From: Methanoculleus oceani | Lineage (GTDB): Archaea; Halobacteriota; Methanomicrobia; Methanomicrobiales; Methanoculleaceae | Assembly (NCBI RefSeq): GCF_023702065.1 | Contig: NZ_QFDM01000003.1 | Coordinates: 62,001 to 126,000, forward strand | Length of the DNA stretch: 64,000 bases | Reading direction: 5' to 3' | Shown: positions 36,631-44,884 of the stretch, piece by piece | Layout: each line of letters starts with the position of its first letter | How positions within the stretch are numbered: the stretch's first letter is position 1 | Program-made: the position numbers and the translations under genes | The notes under the pieces: model-generated | Seen by the model: the letters and a program-made list of their open reading frames with translations, nothing else | Databases searched by the model: none | Told to the model about the DNA's origin: nothing

Positions 36631-37947
36631 TCAACCGGCGCCGAGCAGCCATTTCCAGAGCGGGACATACCGGACCGCCCCCTCTCTCTTCTCCGTATCC
36701 TTCGTGAGAATGGTGCACTCCCGCACCCCGGAGCCGTGGAGGTCTGCAAACTCGAGCAGTGCTTTCTCCTCCCGGGTGGAGAGAGCGTCCGTATACGAGA
36801 CGTTGATGGCCGAGAGCGACCGGTCGGGATTTTTAACGACGAGATCGACCTCACCCTGTTTCTTCCAGTAGTAGACCTCACGACCCTGTTTCTTAAGCTC
36901 GATGAAGACGAGGTTCTCCGCAAGCTTTCCCTCGTCTTCCGAGAACCGGAACGATACGGCGTTCCTGAGACCGTTGTCGATGCAGTAGATCTTTTTGTTG
37001 TTCCGGCTCTGGGTCTTGAGCGAGTAACTGAAGTACTGGACCTCAAAGAGGATCTTCGCCTTCTCCGCGTAGTAGAGGTACTCCCTGACGGTCTCGAAAT
37101 CGATGCCGAGCACCTCCCGGAGGTTCCGGTAGGAGTAGGGCGAGGTTACGTTCGTCATGCAGTATACGAGCAGATCTCCGAGCGCCTTCTGGTTCCGCAC
37201 CTCGTTGACCCGCACGATGTCGCGATAGACGATGCTGTCGTAGTATGCCTTCAGCTGGTCCCGCCGGACCGCTTCGTCGTCCTGGAGGACGACCTGCGGA
37301 AAGCCCCCTTCCCTGAGATACTCGCCGAGCAGGTGCAGGAGCCGGTACTTCGCCGCCGCGAGCGTGACGGGATCGTGCGGCAGGTCCTCGCCCGAGAAGA
37401 TTATGTATTCCGCAAAGTCGAGCGGGTAGACGTGAACCGGGAGGTACCGCCCGGCAATGAGCGTCGAGAGGTTTGAATCGAGGAGATACGACGTCGAGCC
37501 GGATATGACAAGGGTGAACTGCTTCCGGTCGTAGAGTGATTTCACCCACCGCTCCCACCCCTCGATTGTCTGGATCTCGTCGAGGATGAGGTAGACCGCA
37601 TCGCCGCCGTACACGTCCCTGCGGTAGGTCTCAAGCAGGGTCTCAAGCGGGTTTTCGAGGCGGGCAATCTCCGGCTCGTCGCAGTTCACGAAGAGTATCG
37701 ACCGCGGATCGACCCGGCGGTTGCGGATAAGGTCGTCGATGATCTGGAAGAGGAGCGTCGTCTTGCCCGAACGGCGCACTCCCGTAAGGACGACGATCTC
37801 CCCGGTCTCAAGGTATTTCTGTATCTTCGTGAAGTACTTCTCCCGCCGTATACCCGCTTCGAAGGGTCTGCCGCTCCACCAGGGGTTGAGGGCGGTCAGG
37901 AGGTCGAGAACCGAGGGCATATGGTTTGTTGGACTATACTCCGGCAT
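36631..37947 (-). CDS. AAA ATPase with DUF4143-like C-terminus
   Basis: A 438-residue ATPase of the archaeal/bacterial COG1373 type. Walker A is GVRRSGKTTLLFQ, Walker B is YLILDEIQ, sensor-like LVISGSTSYLLDS follows, and the C-terminal DUF4143 domain has YRDIVRVNEVRN and a nuclease-like segment ending VYYWKKQGEVDLVVKN. Function is unknown; such proteins are abundant in archaeal genomes and may be mobile. A TATA-like GATTATACCCC at about 37968-37978 suggests a near-leaderless message. ATG 37920 is an alternative start. Confidence 0.85.
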   Translation of the reverse strand: MPEYSPTNHMPSVLDLLTALNPWWSGRPFEAGIRREKYFTKIQKYLETGEIVVLTGVRRSGKTTLLFQIIDDLIRNRRVDPRSILFVNCDEPEIARLENPLETLLETYRRDVYGGDAVYLILDEIQTIEGWERWVKSLYDRKQFTLVISGSTSYLLDSNLSTLIAGRYLPVHVYPLDFAEYIIFSGEDLPHDPVTLAAAKYRLLHLLGEYLREGGFPQVVLQDDEAVRRDQLKAYYDSIVYRDIVRVNEVRNQKALGDLLVYCMTNVTSPYSYRNLREVLGIDFETVREYLYYAEKAKILFEVQYFSYSLKTQSRNNKKIYCIDNGLRNAVSFRFSEDEGKLAENLVFIELKKQGREVYYWKKQGEVDLVVKNPDRSLSAINVSYTDALSTREEKALLEFADLHGSGVRECTILTKDTEKREGAVRYVPLWKWLLGAG

Positions 37948-38146
37948 AAATGTTTGTTTTCACTGGGGTATAATCGAGCTAAATAGGTGATCCCCGGGGC
38001 CTTCTCTCAAAGGCATGCCGGGATACCATCACCGTCCCGGCGCTTCCGGGGTGCGTCACCTCCGGGGAGAGCGGTGAAAGGGCGCCGGCACGAAAGACCT
38101 CGCCCGCACCCGGGCCGGACCCCATACGCCCTCAAACCGGTAGAAC

Positions 38147-39805
38147 CTAAATCCCCGGCACCAGATCCTCCGACTTCGTGATCGCCCGGACAATCCCGGC
38201 AACGACCGCTCTCTCTTCCGGCTGCAGTCTCGTGTAATACAGCCTCGTATCGCTCGCCTCGACGATCTCTACGGCATCCGTGACCGGCTTTAAGAACCCC
38301 TCAAGCACGACACCCCCGGACGCGATGATCTCACGAACGGCGCTTTTGATCACGGAGACCTGCCCCTTCCCGACGATCTCTTTCAGGAAACCCGCTGTAA
38401 TCCGCTGCACCGTGTCCGGGTCCAGGTGCTCCGCGTGCCTGTACGCTTCACCAATCAGGGAGAGGCCGTTCGTCTCGTTTCCGTCCAGGAGCGCCTCCCG
38501 TGCGAGATCGAGCGCGAGCTGCATTAATTGCGCTGCCTCGTCCGGGTCTCCCGGCTGCGCCTTCCCGATCGCCGCCAGCGCATCGGCTCGTTCCCCGGCG
38601 GTATACGAGGCCGACGGCTCCTGCAGGGGTTCGCCCTCCATGACCCCCGGGAACTCCTCGGGGACCGCCGGCCGCTCGTGCCAGGCTTCTAAAAACTCGA
38701 TGAAGGTTCCTATCCTGTCCCGGCCGGCCGATCTGCGCATCGCCCGCCAGAGCCAGAAGAGGCGATCCCGGACTTCATACGACGTCCTCTTCTTCATCGG
38801 GCGGGAGACTACGTACCCGTCCGCCTCCAGCCTCCGGAGCTGCGCGTTCACCGTCGCCGGGTTCAGCCGGGCGCGCTCCGCGATATCCTTCGGCGTAATG
38901 GGGGTATCCGCGCTGAGAACGGTATCGAAGATGATCCTCCGCTGCCCGGGAAGCCTCCGGAAGACCTCCCGGTAGTAGGGCGTGTGCTCGTCCATCAGCC
39001 TGAAGAAGACAGCCCCCATATCATCGGTCCCGGCTCTCGAGGCGGTCTCGTACACCTGGACGGCCAGCCGCGGGCTGCCGCCGACGAGGTGCAGCAGTCC
39101 CTCGATACCGGGCTCGGAATCGGAGAAGTTCTCGATGAAGGCGGTGTTGCCGTCCAGCCGTGCGACCCTCTTCATGAGTTCCTTCGCTTCGGCGAGTTCG
39201 AGTCCCCGGAGGTGAAAGACCCGGAAGAAATTGTAGAAGGGCTCGTCGTGATCCGATATCCCGGGGAAGATCGACGTTGCCGACGCGACCACCGAAAAGA
39301 GATCGCTCCGCTGGAATATCGATCGCAGCGCCCGGATCTCACTCTTATCCATCTGGTTGAAGAGTTCGTGCACGTTATCGGCGAATATCGCGATCCGTCT
39401 TCCTCCGGCCGCTTTAGCGAGCGTATCGACCGCGGCGTCGCGGATCAGGGGGTCGTCGTTGAGCGCGACGATCTCCGAAGTATCGACCCCCGTCTCCTCG
39501 AGCACCCTCAAGAAGAAGTCCGACGCTCTGAATATCGAATACTCCTCCTCCGCGAGTTTCACGGGGATTATCCGCCCGGAGAGGTCGTCGCGAACCCTGT
39601 GGTAGAGCAGGCTCAGCAGGTGCGATTTTCCGGCGCCGTGGGAGCCGGCCAGGAGGAAGAACCGCGGCGTTCCGCTATGGGATGCCTGATCCAGTTCTTC
39701 CAGCATGCCCTCCAGGAGCTTCTCCCGGCCGACGAGGAGGTACCGGAGCGTTTCCCGGTCCAGGGCCGCGGGGAAGTAACGGTAACAGCTACCAGGTGCC
39801 GGCAT
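38147..39805 (-). CDS. STAND/Orc-like ATPase with winged helix
   Basis: A 552-residue protein. The ATPase domain (about 25-270) has Walker A LLAGSHGAGKSHLL and a B-like IAIFADNVHELF. A winged helix lies at about 300-350 (TPKDIAERARLNPATVNAQLRRLEADGYVV). The helical C-terminal part may be a repeat-like sensor. Its start overlaps the end of the upstream ATPase gene by 17 bases, so the two form a coupled pair. Function is unknown; a switch-like role in defence or regulation is possible. Confidence 0.8.
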   Translation of the reverse strand: MPAPGSCYRYFPAALDRETLRYLLVGREKLLEGMLEELDQASHSGTPRFFLLAGSHGAGKSHLLSLLYHRVRDDLSGRIIPVKLAEEEYSIFRASDFFLRVLEETGVDTSEIVALNDDPLIRDAAVDTLAKAAGGRRIAIFADNVHELFNQMDKSEIRALRSIFQRSDLFSVVASATSIFPGISDHDEPFYNFFRVFHLRGLELAEAKELMKRVARLDGNTAFIENFSDSEPGIEGLLHLVGGSPRLAVQVYETASRAGTDDMGAVFFRLMDEHTPYYREVFRRLPGQRRIIFDTVLSADTPITPKDIAERARLNPATVNAQLRRLEADGYVVSRPMKKRTSYEVRDRLFWLWRAMRRSAGRDRIGTFIEFLEAWHERPAVPEEFPGVMEGEPLQEPSASYTAGERADALAAIGKAQPGDPDEAAQLMQLALDLAREALLDGNETNGLSLIGEAYRHAEHLDPDTVQRITAGFLKEIVGKGQVSVIKSAVREIIASGGVVLEGFLKPVTDAVEIVEASDTRLYYTRLQPEERAVVAGIVRAITKSEDLVPGI

Positions 39806-40976
39806 GGTAAATCCTCCACCAGTCTCTTAACATCTTCGAGTAAAACCGCAACTCGCCGGGAGTATCCGAGGTGACGTAAAAATCGTGGTTCAACTGCGCC
39901 AGCAGCGCTAAGAACGCATCTTCGCTCTCTGATGCGGTGCTCCGCCTGAAGATATCGTATGCGATGACCGCAGGCAGGGATTCTGCGGCACTCACCGCGC
40001 TTAAGATGGCGCGTGCGGCTTTTGCTTCCGCATCAGAGTAGGTGATCTGGAGACGGCGCGAATAATGCTCGAAGTAGTGGCGCCCCTCGCTGCCGAGGAT
40101 TCTTTTGTTGTAGACCTGATCAACCAGCGCCGGGGAGGGCGCCCCTCCGGAGATGTCGACCTCCTCCTTCAGGCCGGAGAGGACGATCATGAGGAAGTAT
40201 GGGATGCAGGGGTCGCCCACGCAGTCGAGGACGGCCCGCCCGATCTCCGGAGAATACTCCCAGCCTTCTCCCCGGAAAACCTGTTCGACGACGGACAGGG
40301 CGACGTCCTCTTCGAACCCGTCGATGCTGACCCTCCGGAAGTCGTTGATGACCGGGGTTCCGCCGACGTCGTAGACGACGTGGTCGATGCTGACCGAGCC
40401 CCCGACGATGAACCTCACCCCGGGCGAGACCTGCCGCAGCCGCCGGAACCAGTGCAGGAACTTCCGTGCGTCGTCGGCCTCCATATTCTGTATTGCAACC
40501 GGAAACTCGTCTAAGATGATGCAGACCGGCCCGTCGACCTCTGCAAAGATGGCGTCCAGGTTCTTCGTCTTCTCGTGCCAGTCGTCCGAGAACTCCGCTC
40601 TCAGGCGGCTGCGGAGTTTTGCCCTGAAGACCGGGGTCTCGATCTCGTCGATGCTCTCCTGCAGCCGGGCGAACGCCTTCCCGAGAGCGGAGAAGAACCG
40701 GGTCTTATGGTTTGCTCCCCCGCACTCGATCAGCGCCGTAACGAGATCGGTGATGAACTCCCCCGGCGAGTTCACGCTCTCGACCTCGAGGAAGACGCAC
40801 GGCTTATGTCTGCTCGCGAGGTCTCTCTCGATCTTTCGCATGATCGAGGTCTTGCCGAACCGCCGGGGGGCGACGAGCATGACGTGGTCTTTCTCGATCG
40901 TATCCAGGATGAACGCGGTCTCGCGTTCGCGGTCGATGAAGTCGTCTCCCGTTGCGGGACTACCTACAGGCAACAT
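39789..40976 (-). CDS. archaeal AAA/STAND-type ATPase
   Basis: About 395 residues. DDFIDRERETAFI is typical of archaeal STAND ATPases, Walker A is VAPRRFGKTSIMRK, Walker B is CIILDEFPVAIQ and a sensor-like IVGGSVSIDH follows. The C-terminus has helical and winged-helix-like segments. Start ATG 40976 follows AGGTG; an earlier ATG at 41006 lies in the promoter region. It precedes and overlaps the partner ATPase gene. Confidence 0.82.
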   Translation of the reverse strand: MLPVGSPATGDDFIDRERETAFILDTIEKDHVMLVAPRRFGKTSIMRKIERDLASRHKPCVFLEVESVNSPGEFITDLVTALIECGGANHKTRFFSALGKAFARLQESIDEIETPVFRAKLRSRLRAEFSDDWHEKTKNLDAIFAEVDGPVCIILDEFPVAIQNMEADDARKFLHWFRRLRQVSPGVRFIVGGSVSIDHVVYDVGGTPVINDFRRVSIDGFEEDVALSVVEQVFRGEGWEYSPEIGRAVLDCVGDPCIPYFLMIVLSGLKEEVDISGGAPSPALVDQVYNKRILGSEGRHYFEHYSRRLQITYSDAEAKAARAILSAVSAAESLPAVIAYDIFRRSTASESEDAFLALLAQLNHDFYVTSDTPGELRFYSKMLRDWWRIYHAGTW

Positions 40977-41010
40977 GTAGCACCTAATGAAGATGTTGTA
41001 TAACATATCT

Positions 41011-41020
41011 GTTATATAAC
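41011..41020 (-). promoter_or_regulatory. TATA/operator-like palindrome of the ATPase pair
   Basis: GTTATATAAC is a perfect palindrome about 35-44 bases before ATG 40976. A related GTATAAC lies beside it. It is probably the TATA box and may bind a regulator. Confidence 0.5.
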
Positions 41021-41145
41021 GATTTTGTTATGTTTTGTGTTCCGGGGGGTGGGGGATCAGATCATACAATGCTGCACGCGGGCAACCCGGTGGAAAATAG
41101 AGAAGTTCCACCGGTTCTGGAGATGGCTGCCTCCAATGAAATACC

Positions 41146-41538
41146 TTATTTCGGCATCGTTTGAATCTGAATGAGATTGCCGCAGGTGTCGTCGAAGACC
41201 GCTATGGTCACCCGGCCGACAACTTCTGTCGGCTCCATCGTGAACTTCACGCCCCGTTCTTTCAGCCTTTCATATTCCGCATGGGTGTCTTCAACACCAA
41301 AGGACGCGGCAGGGATGCCCTGTTCAAATATTCCTTTCTGGTATGCCTGTGCTACCGGATTGCTGTTCGGCTCAAGCAAAAGCTCGGTCCCGTTCTGGTC
41401 GTCGGGAGAAACGACGGTAAGCCACCTGTACTCTCCGGCGGAAACATCGCTCTTCTTCACAAAGCCCAGCACTTCGGTGTAGAATTTCAGAGCCCTGTCC
41501 TGATCGTCTACAAATACACTGGTCAGTATGATCTTCAT
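41146..41538 (-). CDS. VOC (glyoxalase-like) family protein
   Basis: A 130-residue VOC protein: SVFVDDQDRALKFYTEVLGF, FGVEDTHAEYERLKERGV and VAVFDDTCGNLIQIQ. It is a typical single-domain length for dimeric VOC proteins, which often bind metals or antibiotics. The substrate is unknown. Confidence 0.88.
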   Translation of the reverse strand: MKIILTSVFVDDQDRALKFYTEVLGFVKKSDVSAGEYRWLTVVSPDDQNGTELLLEPNSNPVAQAYQKGIFEQGIPAASFGVEDTHAEYERLKERGVKFTMEPTEVVGRVTIAVFDDTCGNLIQIQTMPK

Positions 41539-41611
41539 AGTCGACCATATTCGGAGAACTATATGTCTGTTTCGGCAACTAATCAGTCCGAATTATCCCC
41601 GGAACGAGCCG

Positions 41612-42286
41612 CTACTCCAGCTTATCCCCCGCACATATCACCGACTGTCTGAAGCGTGTTCCTGCAGGTATGCGACAGCCAGTTCGTATGCCGAATATAC
41701 CTTCTCTCTCAACCTTCGGCACGCCGCATGCCACAATGTGCACCATCTTTGTGGCGAGGGTAATCTTTGTTGCATCCGAGTCACGGTACGGATAGATGGC
41801 GACGATCGCGTCTTCATCTGTCAGGATAACCTGGTTCTTATGGAGAATGACGGGTGTTGCCATCCCGATGCCGAGGAACTCTTCATCCTCTTCTGCAAAC
41901 CTCATGGAGAGACTCCCGCCCAGAGTATCGGCATCGAAAGCGGCAATGGGTATGCCTGTCCGGACCGAGGCCAGATTATAGGCATCTACCGCGGTGTTGA
42001 TCGTCGGGAGCATCTTCCCGGCCAGGATCCTTCTCACCAGCGCTTCCGAGGCGGGCCGTGTTTTGGTTGGATCGACGCCCACCCTCCAGAAGAAGTCCCT
42101 GTACGCCCTGAAAATAGGTTCATCTCTGACCTGCTCAAGCGTATACTGTTCTCTTACCGAGCGGACGATCTCGTCTTTCAGGGCTTTTAGGGGCGGGCTC
42201 TTCTCTTGAATTGACAGCGGTCCGACATCACCTTCTGCAACCGACAGACCGGGGAAGGTGGCAAGAATCTCCTTATGAATCTCCAT
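41612..42286 (-). CDS. B3/B4 tRNA-binding domain protein
   Basis: A 224-residue stand-alone relative of the B3/B4 domain of phenylalanyl-tRNA synthetase beta chain, with PIFRAYRDFFWRVGVDPTKTRPASEALVRRIL, NTAVDAYNLASVRTGIPI and GGSLSMRFAEEDE. The family may edit or bind misacylated tRNAs or amino acids. The start lies 12 bases after the RelE-like toxin gene, so it is probably co-transcribed with it. Confidence 0.82.
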   Translation of the reverse strand: MEIHKEILATFPGLSVAEGDVGPLSIQEKSPPLKALKDEIVRSVREQYTLEQVRDEPIFRAYRDFFWRVGVDPTKTRPASEALVRRILAGKMLPTINTAVDAYNLASVRTGIPIAAFDADTLGGSLSMRFAEEDEEFLGIGMATPVILHKNQVILTDEDAIVAIYPYRDSDATKITLATKMVHIVACGVPKVEREGIFGIRTGCRIPAGTRFRQSVICAGDKLE

Positions 42287-42298
42287 GACCCGCCCTCC

Positions 42299-42580
42299 TC
42301 ACCTGCGGGAGTACTCTTTATGGGCCTTCTCGATCGTCATGATCTTCTCGATCTTGACGATGCTCTCCTCATGCTCGATGATATAAAATACCGTGAAAGA
42401 CCTGCCGATATGCAGGCGATAGACTGCAGGAGGGTTAGGGTACTCGAGTTTTTCCTTGTTTCCTCCCGGAAACGGGTCTTCCTTGAGTTCCAGGATCTTT
42501 TCGACGATGATGCGCCGGGTTTTTAGAGGGAGCCTTTTTACGAACTCTCGTGCCCTTCGCTCGATGACAATAGCAAACAC
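42299..42580 (-). CDS. RelE/ParE-family toxin
   Basis: A 93-residue toxin of the RelE superfamily: RRAREFVKRLPLKTRRIIVEKI, YRLHIGRSFTVFYIIEHEE and IEKIMTIEKAHKEY. RelE proteins cut mRNA on the ribosome; ParE relatives poison gyrase. It follows its antitoxin by 21 bases and is similar to the toxin at 43079-43369. Confidence 0.88.
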   Translation of the reverse strand: MFAIVIERRAREFVKRLPLKTRRIIVEKILELKEDPFPGGNKEKLEYPNPPAVYRLHIGRSFTVFYIIEHEESIVKIEKIMTIEKAHKEYSRR

Positions 42581-42601
42581 GCTCTCCTGCTCCCCGGTGC
42601 G

Positions 42602-42829
42602 TCAGTCGTCCTGCAGGATATCGTCCGGGTCAAAGGCTACGAACTCGCCGGTCTCATCAATCTCGGCGATCATCTGCCAGTCCCGGTAATCCTGCTCGCG
42701 CCGGATCATCCCGGCAAGCAGTTCATCGTAACTCTGCCCGGCTTCCTTGAGGTTGTGCAGGTCCCTCCAGGTGGGCTCTTTCACGGGAATACGCTTGATA
42801 TTGCCGGCTCCACTCGTGCTGGAAGACAT
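42602..42829 (-). CDS. antitoxin of the RelE-type pair
   Basis: A 75-residue acidic protein: IKRIPVKEPTWRDLHNLKEAGQSYDELLAGMI, then an acidic tail that would bind the toxin. The N-terminus resembles ribbon-helix-helix/VapB-like antitoxins. A TATA-like element (TTATAAATATC on the minus strand, near 42852-42862) lies about 25 bases upstream, suggesting a leaderless mRNA. Confidence 0.82.
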   Translation of the reverse strand: MSSSTSGAGNIKRIPVKEPTWRDLHNLKEAGQSYDELLAGMIRREQDYRDWQMIAEIDETGEFVAFDPDDILQDD

Positions 42830-42866
42830 GTATCTGAGTTTGGGTCCGCGTGATATTTATAATTGT

Positions 42867-42886
42867 GCACATTTGCCACAATGTGC
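42867..42886. promoter_or_regulatory. inverted repeat, candidate TA operator
   Basis: GCACAT (42867-42872) and ATGTGC (42881-42886) form an imperfect palindrome just upstream of the antitoxin TATA box. Antitoxins usually repress their own operon at such sites. Confidence 0.45.
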
Positions 42887-43078
42887 CATATGATCATCCG
42901 GGTGCCGTCCACGGAAAGCGCCGCTATTTCGAGACCGGAGAGCAGATAACGGTTCGGTTCCCGGTCGAGCTCCGGGTTGATCCTGCGGCATAATGTCCCG
43001 TTGCCGCCGATCGTGACAGGGACGGAGCACAGCGTTAGCGGGGCAGCATTGGGTGACAGTAATAAGAGTGGAGATACG

Positions 43079-43369
43079 TCAGAACCATCCATACCGTTTG
43101 TGCGCCTGCTCGATCGACATCACGGCAAGAACATGGACTTCCTTTTCGGGTTCATGGATGCGATAGAATGCCGTGAAGGTCCGGCTGATATGAAGTCTAT
43201 AGGTGTCTTCGCGCCCGTGCACGTGCAGGCGCTCCTTATCGCTTCCGCTGCCGGGATACGGGTCTTCCTGCAGGGTTTTCAGGTTCTCCATGACTATCCG
43301 CCGACTCTTTTCGCTGAGGCTCCGGATGCTCTCAAGGGCCTTGCGATTAATCAGTATCCGGAACGTCAA
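43079..43369 (-). CDS. RelE-family toxin, second copy
   Basis: A 96-residue toxin: LTFRILINRKALESI, SEKSRRIVMENLKTLQEDPYPG, YRLHISRTFTAFYRIHEPE and VMSIEQAHKRYGWF, similar throughout to the toxin at 42299-42580. The best start is TTG 43369, inside the antitoxin gene and after GGAGCTGGAG; it gives the normal family length and a 23-base overlap. Confidence 0.8.
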   Translation of the reverse strand: MTFRILINRKALESIRSLSEKSRRIVMENLKTLQEDPYPGSGSDKERLHVHGREDTYRLHISRTFTAFYRIHEPEKEVHVLAVMSIEQAHKRYGWF

Positions 43370-43550
43370 ACTCCAGCTCCACGAAATCCCCTTCGGCCTC
43401 GATGCGGTCCATATCCTCGATGAACCGGCGCTTCTTCTCCTGCTCCACCATGGAGGAGAGGAGGTCATCGAAGGTCTGGCCGGGGTGCTTCAGCTCGGAG
43501 ATCTCCGCCCATACCCCTTCCGAGACGGGAATCCTCTTGGTTGCAGTCAT
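43347..43550 (-). CDS. antitoxin, second copy
   Basis: About 67 residues from ATG 43550: KRIPVSEGVWAEISELKHPGQTFDDLLSSMVEQE and an acidic tail ending FVELEFDVPDTD. It is similar to the antitoxin at 42602-42829. TAAATATGG on the minus strand about 20-28 bases upstream supports ATG 43550, with a leaderless mRNA, over ATG 43574. Confidence 0.8.
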   Translation of the reverse strand: MTATKRIPVSEGVWAEISELKHPGQTFDDLLSSMVEQEKKRRFIEDMDRIEAEGDFVELEFDVPDTD

Positions 43551-43556
43551 GATAGT

Positions 43557-43583
43557 ATTGTAAGTGCTTACCATATTTACAAT
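43557..43583. promoter_or_regulatory. inverted repeat upstream of the second antitoxin
   Basis: ATTGTAA (43557-43563) and TTACAAT (43577-43583) flank the TATA-like element, placing a likely autoregulatory operator over the promoter. Confidence 0.5.
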
Positions 43584-43798
43584 GTCGCACGCGAGTGAGC
43601 CGATGGAAAAATGAGTGAGTTCTGACGGTTCGGGAGACGTCTGCCCGCTATCAGGAGCGAAGAGCCTCAGGTATGCCTGTTATGCAGATTGGGGCGTTAC
43701 CATTGCGGATATGGGCACGGTGGACCTGAACTTCCGGCGCTCACGGCGCAGAACGTCATCTGGATTCTGGAAAAGAAGGTGCCGGTGATCGAGGGGGC

Positions 43799-44017
43799 TC
43801 ACCCTCTACCGACCGCTACGTAGATAGCTGAAGACCGTGACGGCGGAATAGGGAATCCATCCTCCTTGAGACCCTCGATGTGGAGTTCGATCGCCTCGTG
43901 CATCCGCTCTTCCACTTCCTCACGGGTCGCTCCGGTCGCCACGCACCCCGGAAGGTCCGGGGAGTACGCCGAGTAGTTGCCGTCGGTCTGCTCGACGATG
44001 ACAAGAAATCGATACAT
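43799..44017 (-). CDS. HicB-family antitoxin
   Basis: A 72-residue HicB partial-RNase-H-fold protein: YRFLVIVEQTDGNYSAYSPDLPGCVATGATREEVEERMHEAIELHIEGLKEDG. It lacks a DNA-binding tail, as do many short HicB proteins. ATG overlaps the stop of the upstream hicA remnant (TAATG). Confidence 0.88.
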   Translation of the reverse strand: MYRFLVIVEQTDGNYSAYSPDLPGCVATGATREEVEERMHEAIELHIEGLKEDGFPIPPSRSSAIYVAVGRG

Positions 44018-44157
44018 TATTCATTCCTCCCTTTCAGCCCTGCCTGTTTGAGAGCGCTGTTCAGCGTTCCAGGAGCAAGATCGTCTGCCGGATGCCCGGC
44101 GAGGGTAATCCTACCAGACTTTGACGGATGCTTATACTGCCGGTGGCTGCCCCTGGT
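44017..44157 (-). pseudogene. hicA toxin missing its N-terminus
   Basis: This stretch reads RGSHRQYKHPSKSGRIT, LAGHPADDLAPGTLNSALKQAGLK, the normal HicA double-stranded-RNA-binding-like core with the catalytic His in GSHRQ. The usual first 18-20 residues are not found in any frame before it; an unrelated reading continues to 44265. It is probably truncated, or starts in an unusual way. The duplicated module begins about 120 bases away. Confidence 0.65.
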
Positions 44158-44620
44158 TGCCCCGTGTAAAAATACTGTATGAGGATGCTCATGTTTCTTG
44201 CGTTCTGTTCCGACCTCCCACCCCTGAAAGCCGAAGAAACCCACATCCGGTTCCTCAAGGCTCAACGTCGGAGGGCTGCTCCCGGTATCGTCCTTGCCGG
44301 TGAGCCCGCGAGCAGGAAGAACCGGCTTTCTGGAGAGAAAAGGCGTGAAACGATCCGCGAAGAGAGATGTTGTTATCGTACCAGGGCTTGCACTGTGGTC
44401 GCCTGCGGGTGGCCGAACAATTCCGGATTAATGATCACCCCGGCTCCGGCCCCCGATTGGAAATCCCGTGGCAGTCCCCCGGTTTCACATCCTCGCGATA
44501 AAGCAACGCATATATGGAGCCTGTCGTTCCGTTCAGGGCCATTGGCTCACCCTTTTAACCTCCGGTTCCCGAGGATGATGCATGCGCCGGGAACCATCCC
44601 GGTGAGTGAGGTACAGAACC
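44158..44620. other. region upstream of the first module copy
   Basis: About 460 bases. From 44276 it matches 49497 onward almost base for base and contains a TATA box, so it is a leader/promoter region conserved between two copies. It may also include an RNA: the conserved leader is long and its sequence is kept although it has no good reading frame. Confidence 0.5.
44508..44517 (+). promoter_or_regulatory. TATA box within the module leader
   Basis: GCATATATGG is kept in both module copies (44508-44517 and 49729-49738), about 105 bases before the gene. This leaves a leader RNA of about 80 bases, long for this genome. Confidence 0.5.
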
Positions 44621-44884
44621 ATGCAGCAGAGAACAGACGATAGAGAGACCGAACAGAAAACCAGCGGCGGCAGCCCGGACCAGAAGTGTGACCGCACCGT
44701 CGGCCAGGCCGCCACTGGTACATCTTCACCGGAAGAGATAAGCGTGCCCCCGGTGCCGCTTTTCCTCGTCCCGCGAGCGGTGGCGGACGAGATCCGGCGG
44801 CACGGCCGGGCGGTGCGGGAGATCAACGTCCGCCGGACCCGGAACCACCAGTACGCGATCAGCGTCGAGCGGGGGCGGGGATGA
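44621..44884 (+). CDS. module gene A, copy 1, unknown function
   Basis: An 87-residue protein with a polar, low-complexity N-terminus (TEQKTSGGSPDQKCDR) and a basic C-terminal half (VPLFLVPRAVADEIRRHGRAV, REINVRRTRNHQYAIS). GAGGT eight bases before ATG 44621 fixes the start. It is near-identical to the protein at 49842-50105. Its stop overlaps the start of gene B by ATGA, so they are translationally coupled. No family is recognised; the basic half could bind nucleic acid. Confidence 0.7.
   Translation: MQQRTDDRETEQKTSGGSPDQKCDRTVGQAATGTSSPEEISVPPVPLFLVPRAVADEIRRHGRAVREINVRRTRNHQYAISVERGRG

Noticed and set aside
42781-43092. 103-codon reading between the two TA pairs
   Set aside because: It overlaps the antitoxin promoter and inverted repeat, has no conserved motif and poor codon use.
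43600-43798. Possible remnant reading ALTAQNVIWILEKKVPVIEG on the plus strand
   Set aside because: Too short to assign to any family and lacks start or flanking homology.
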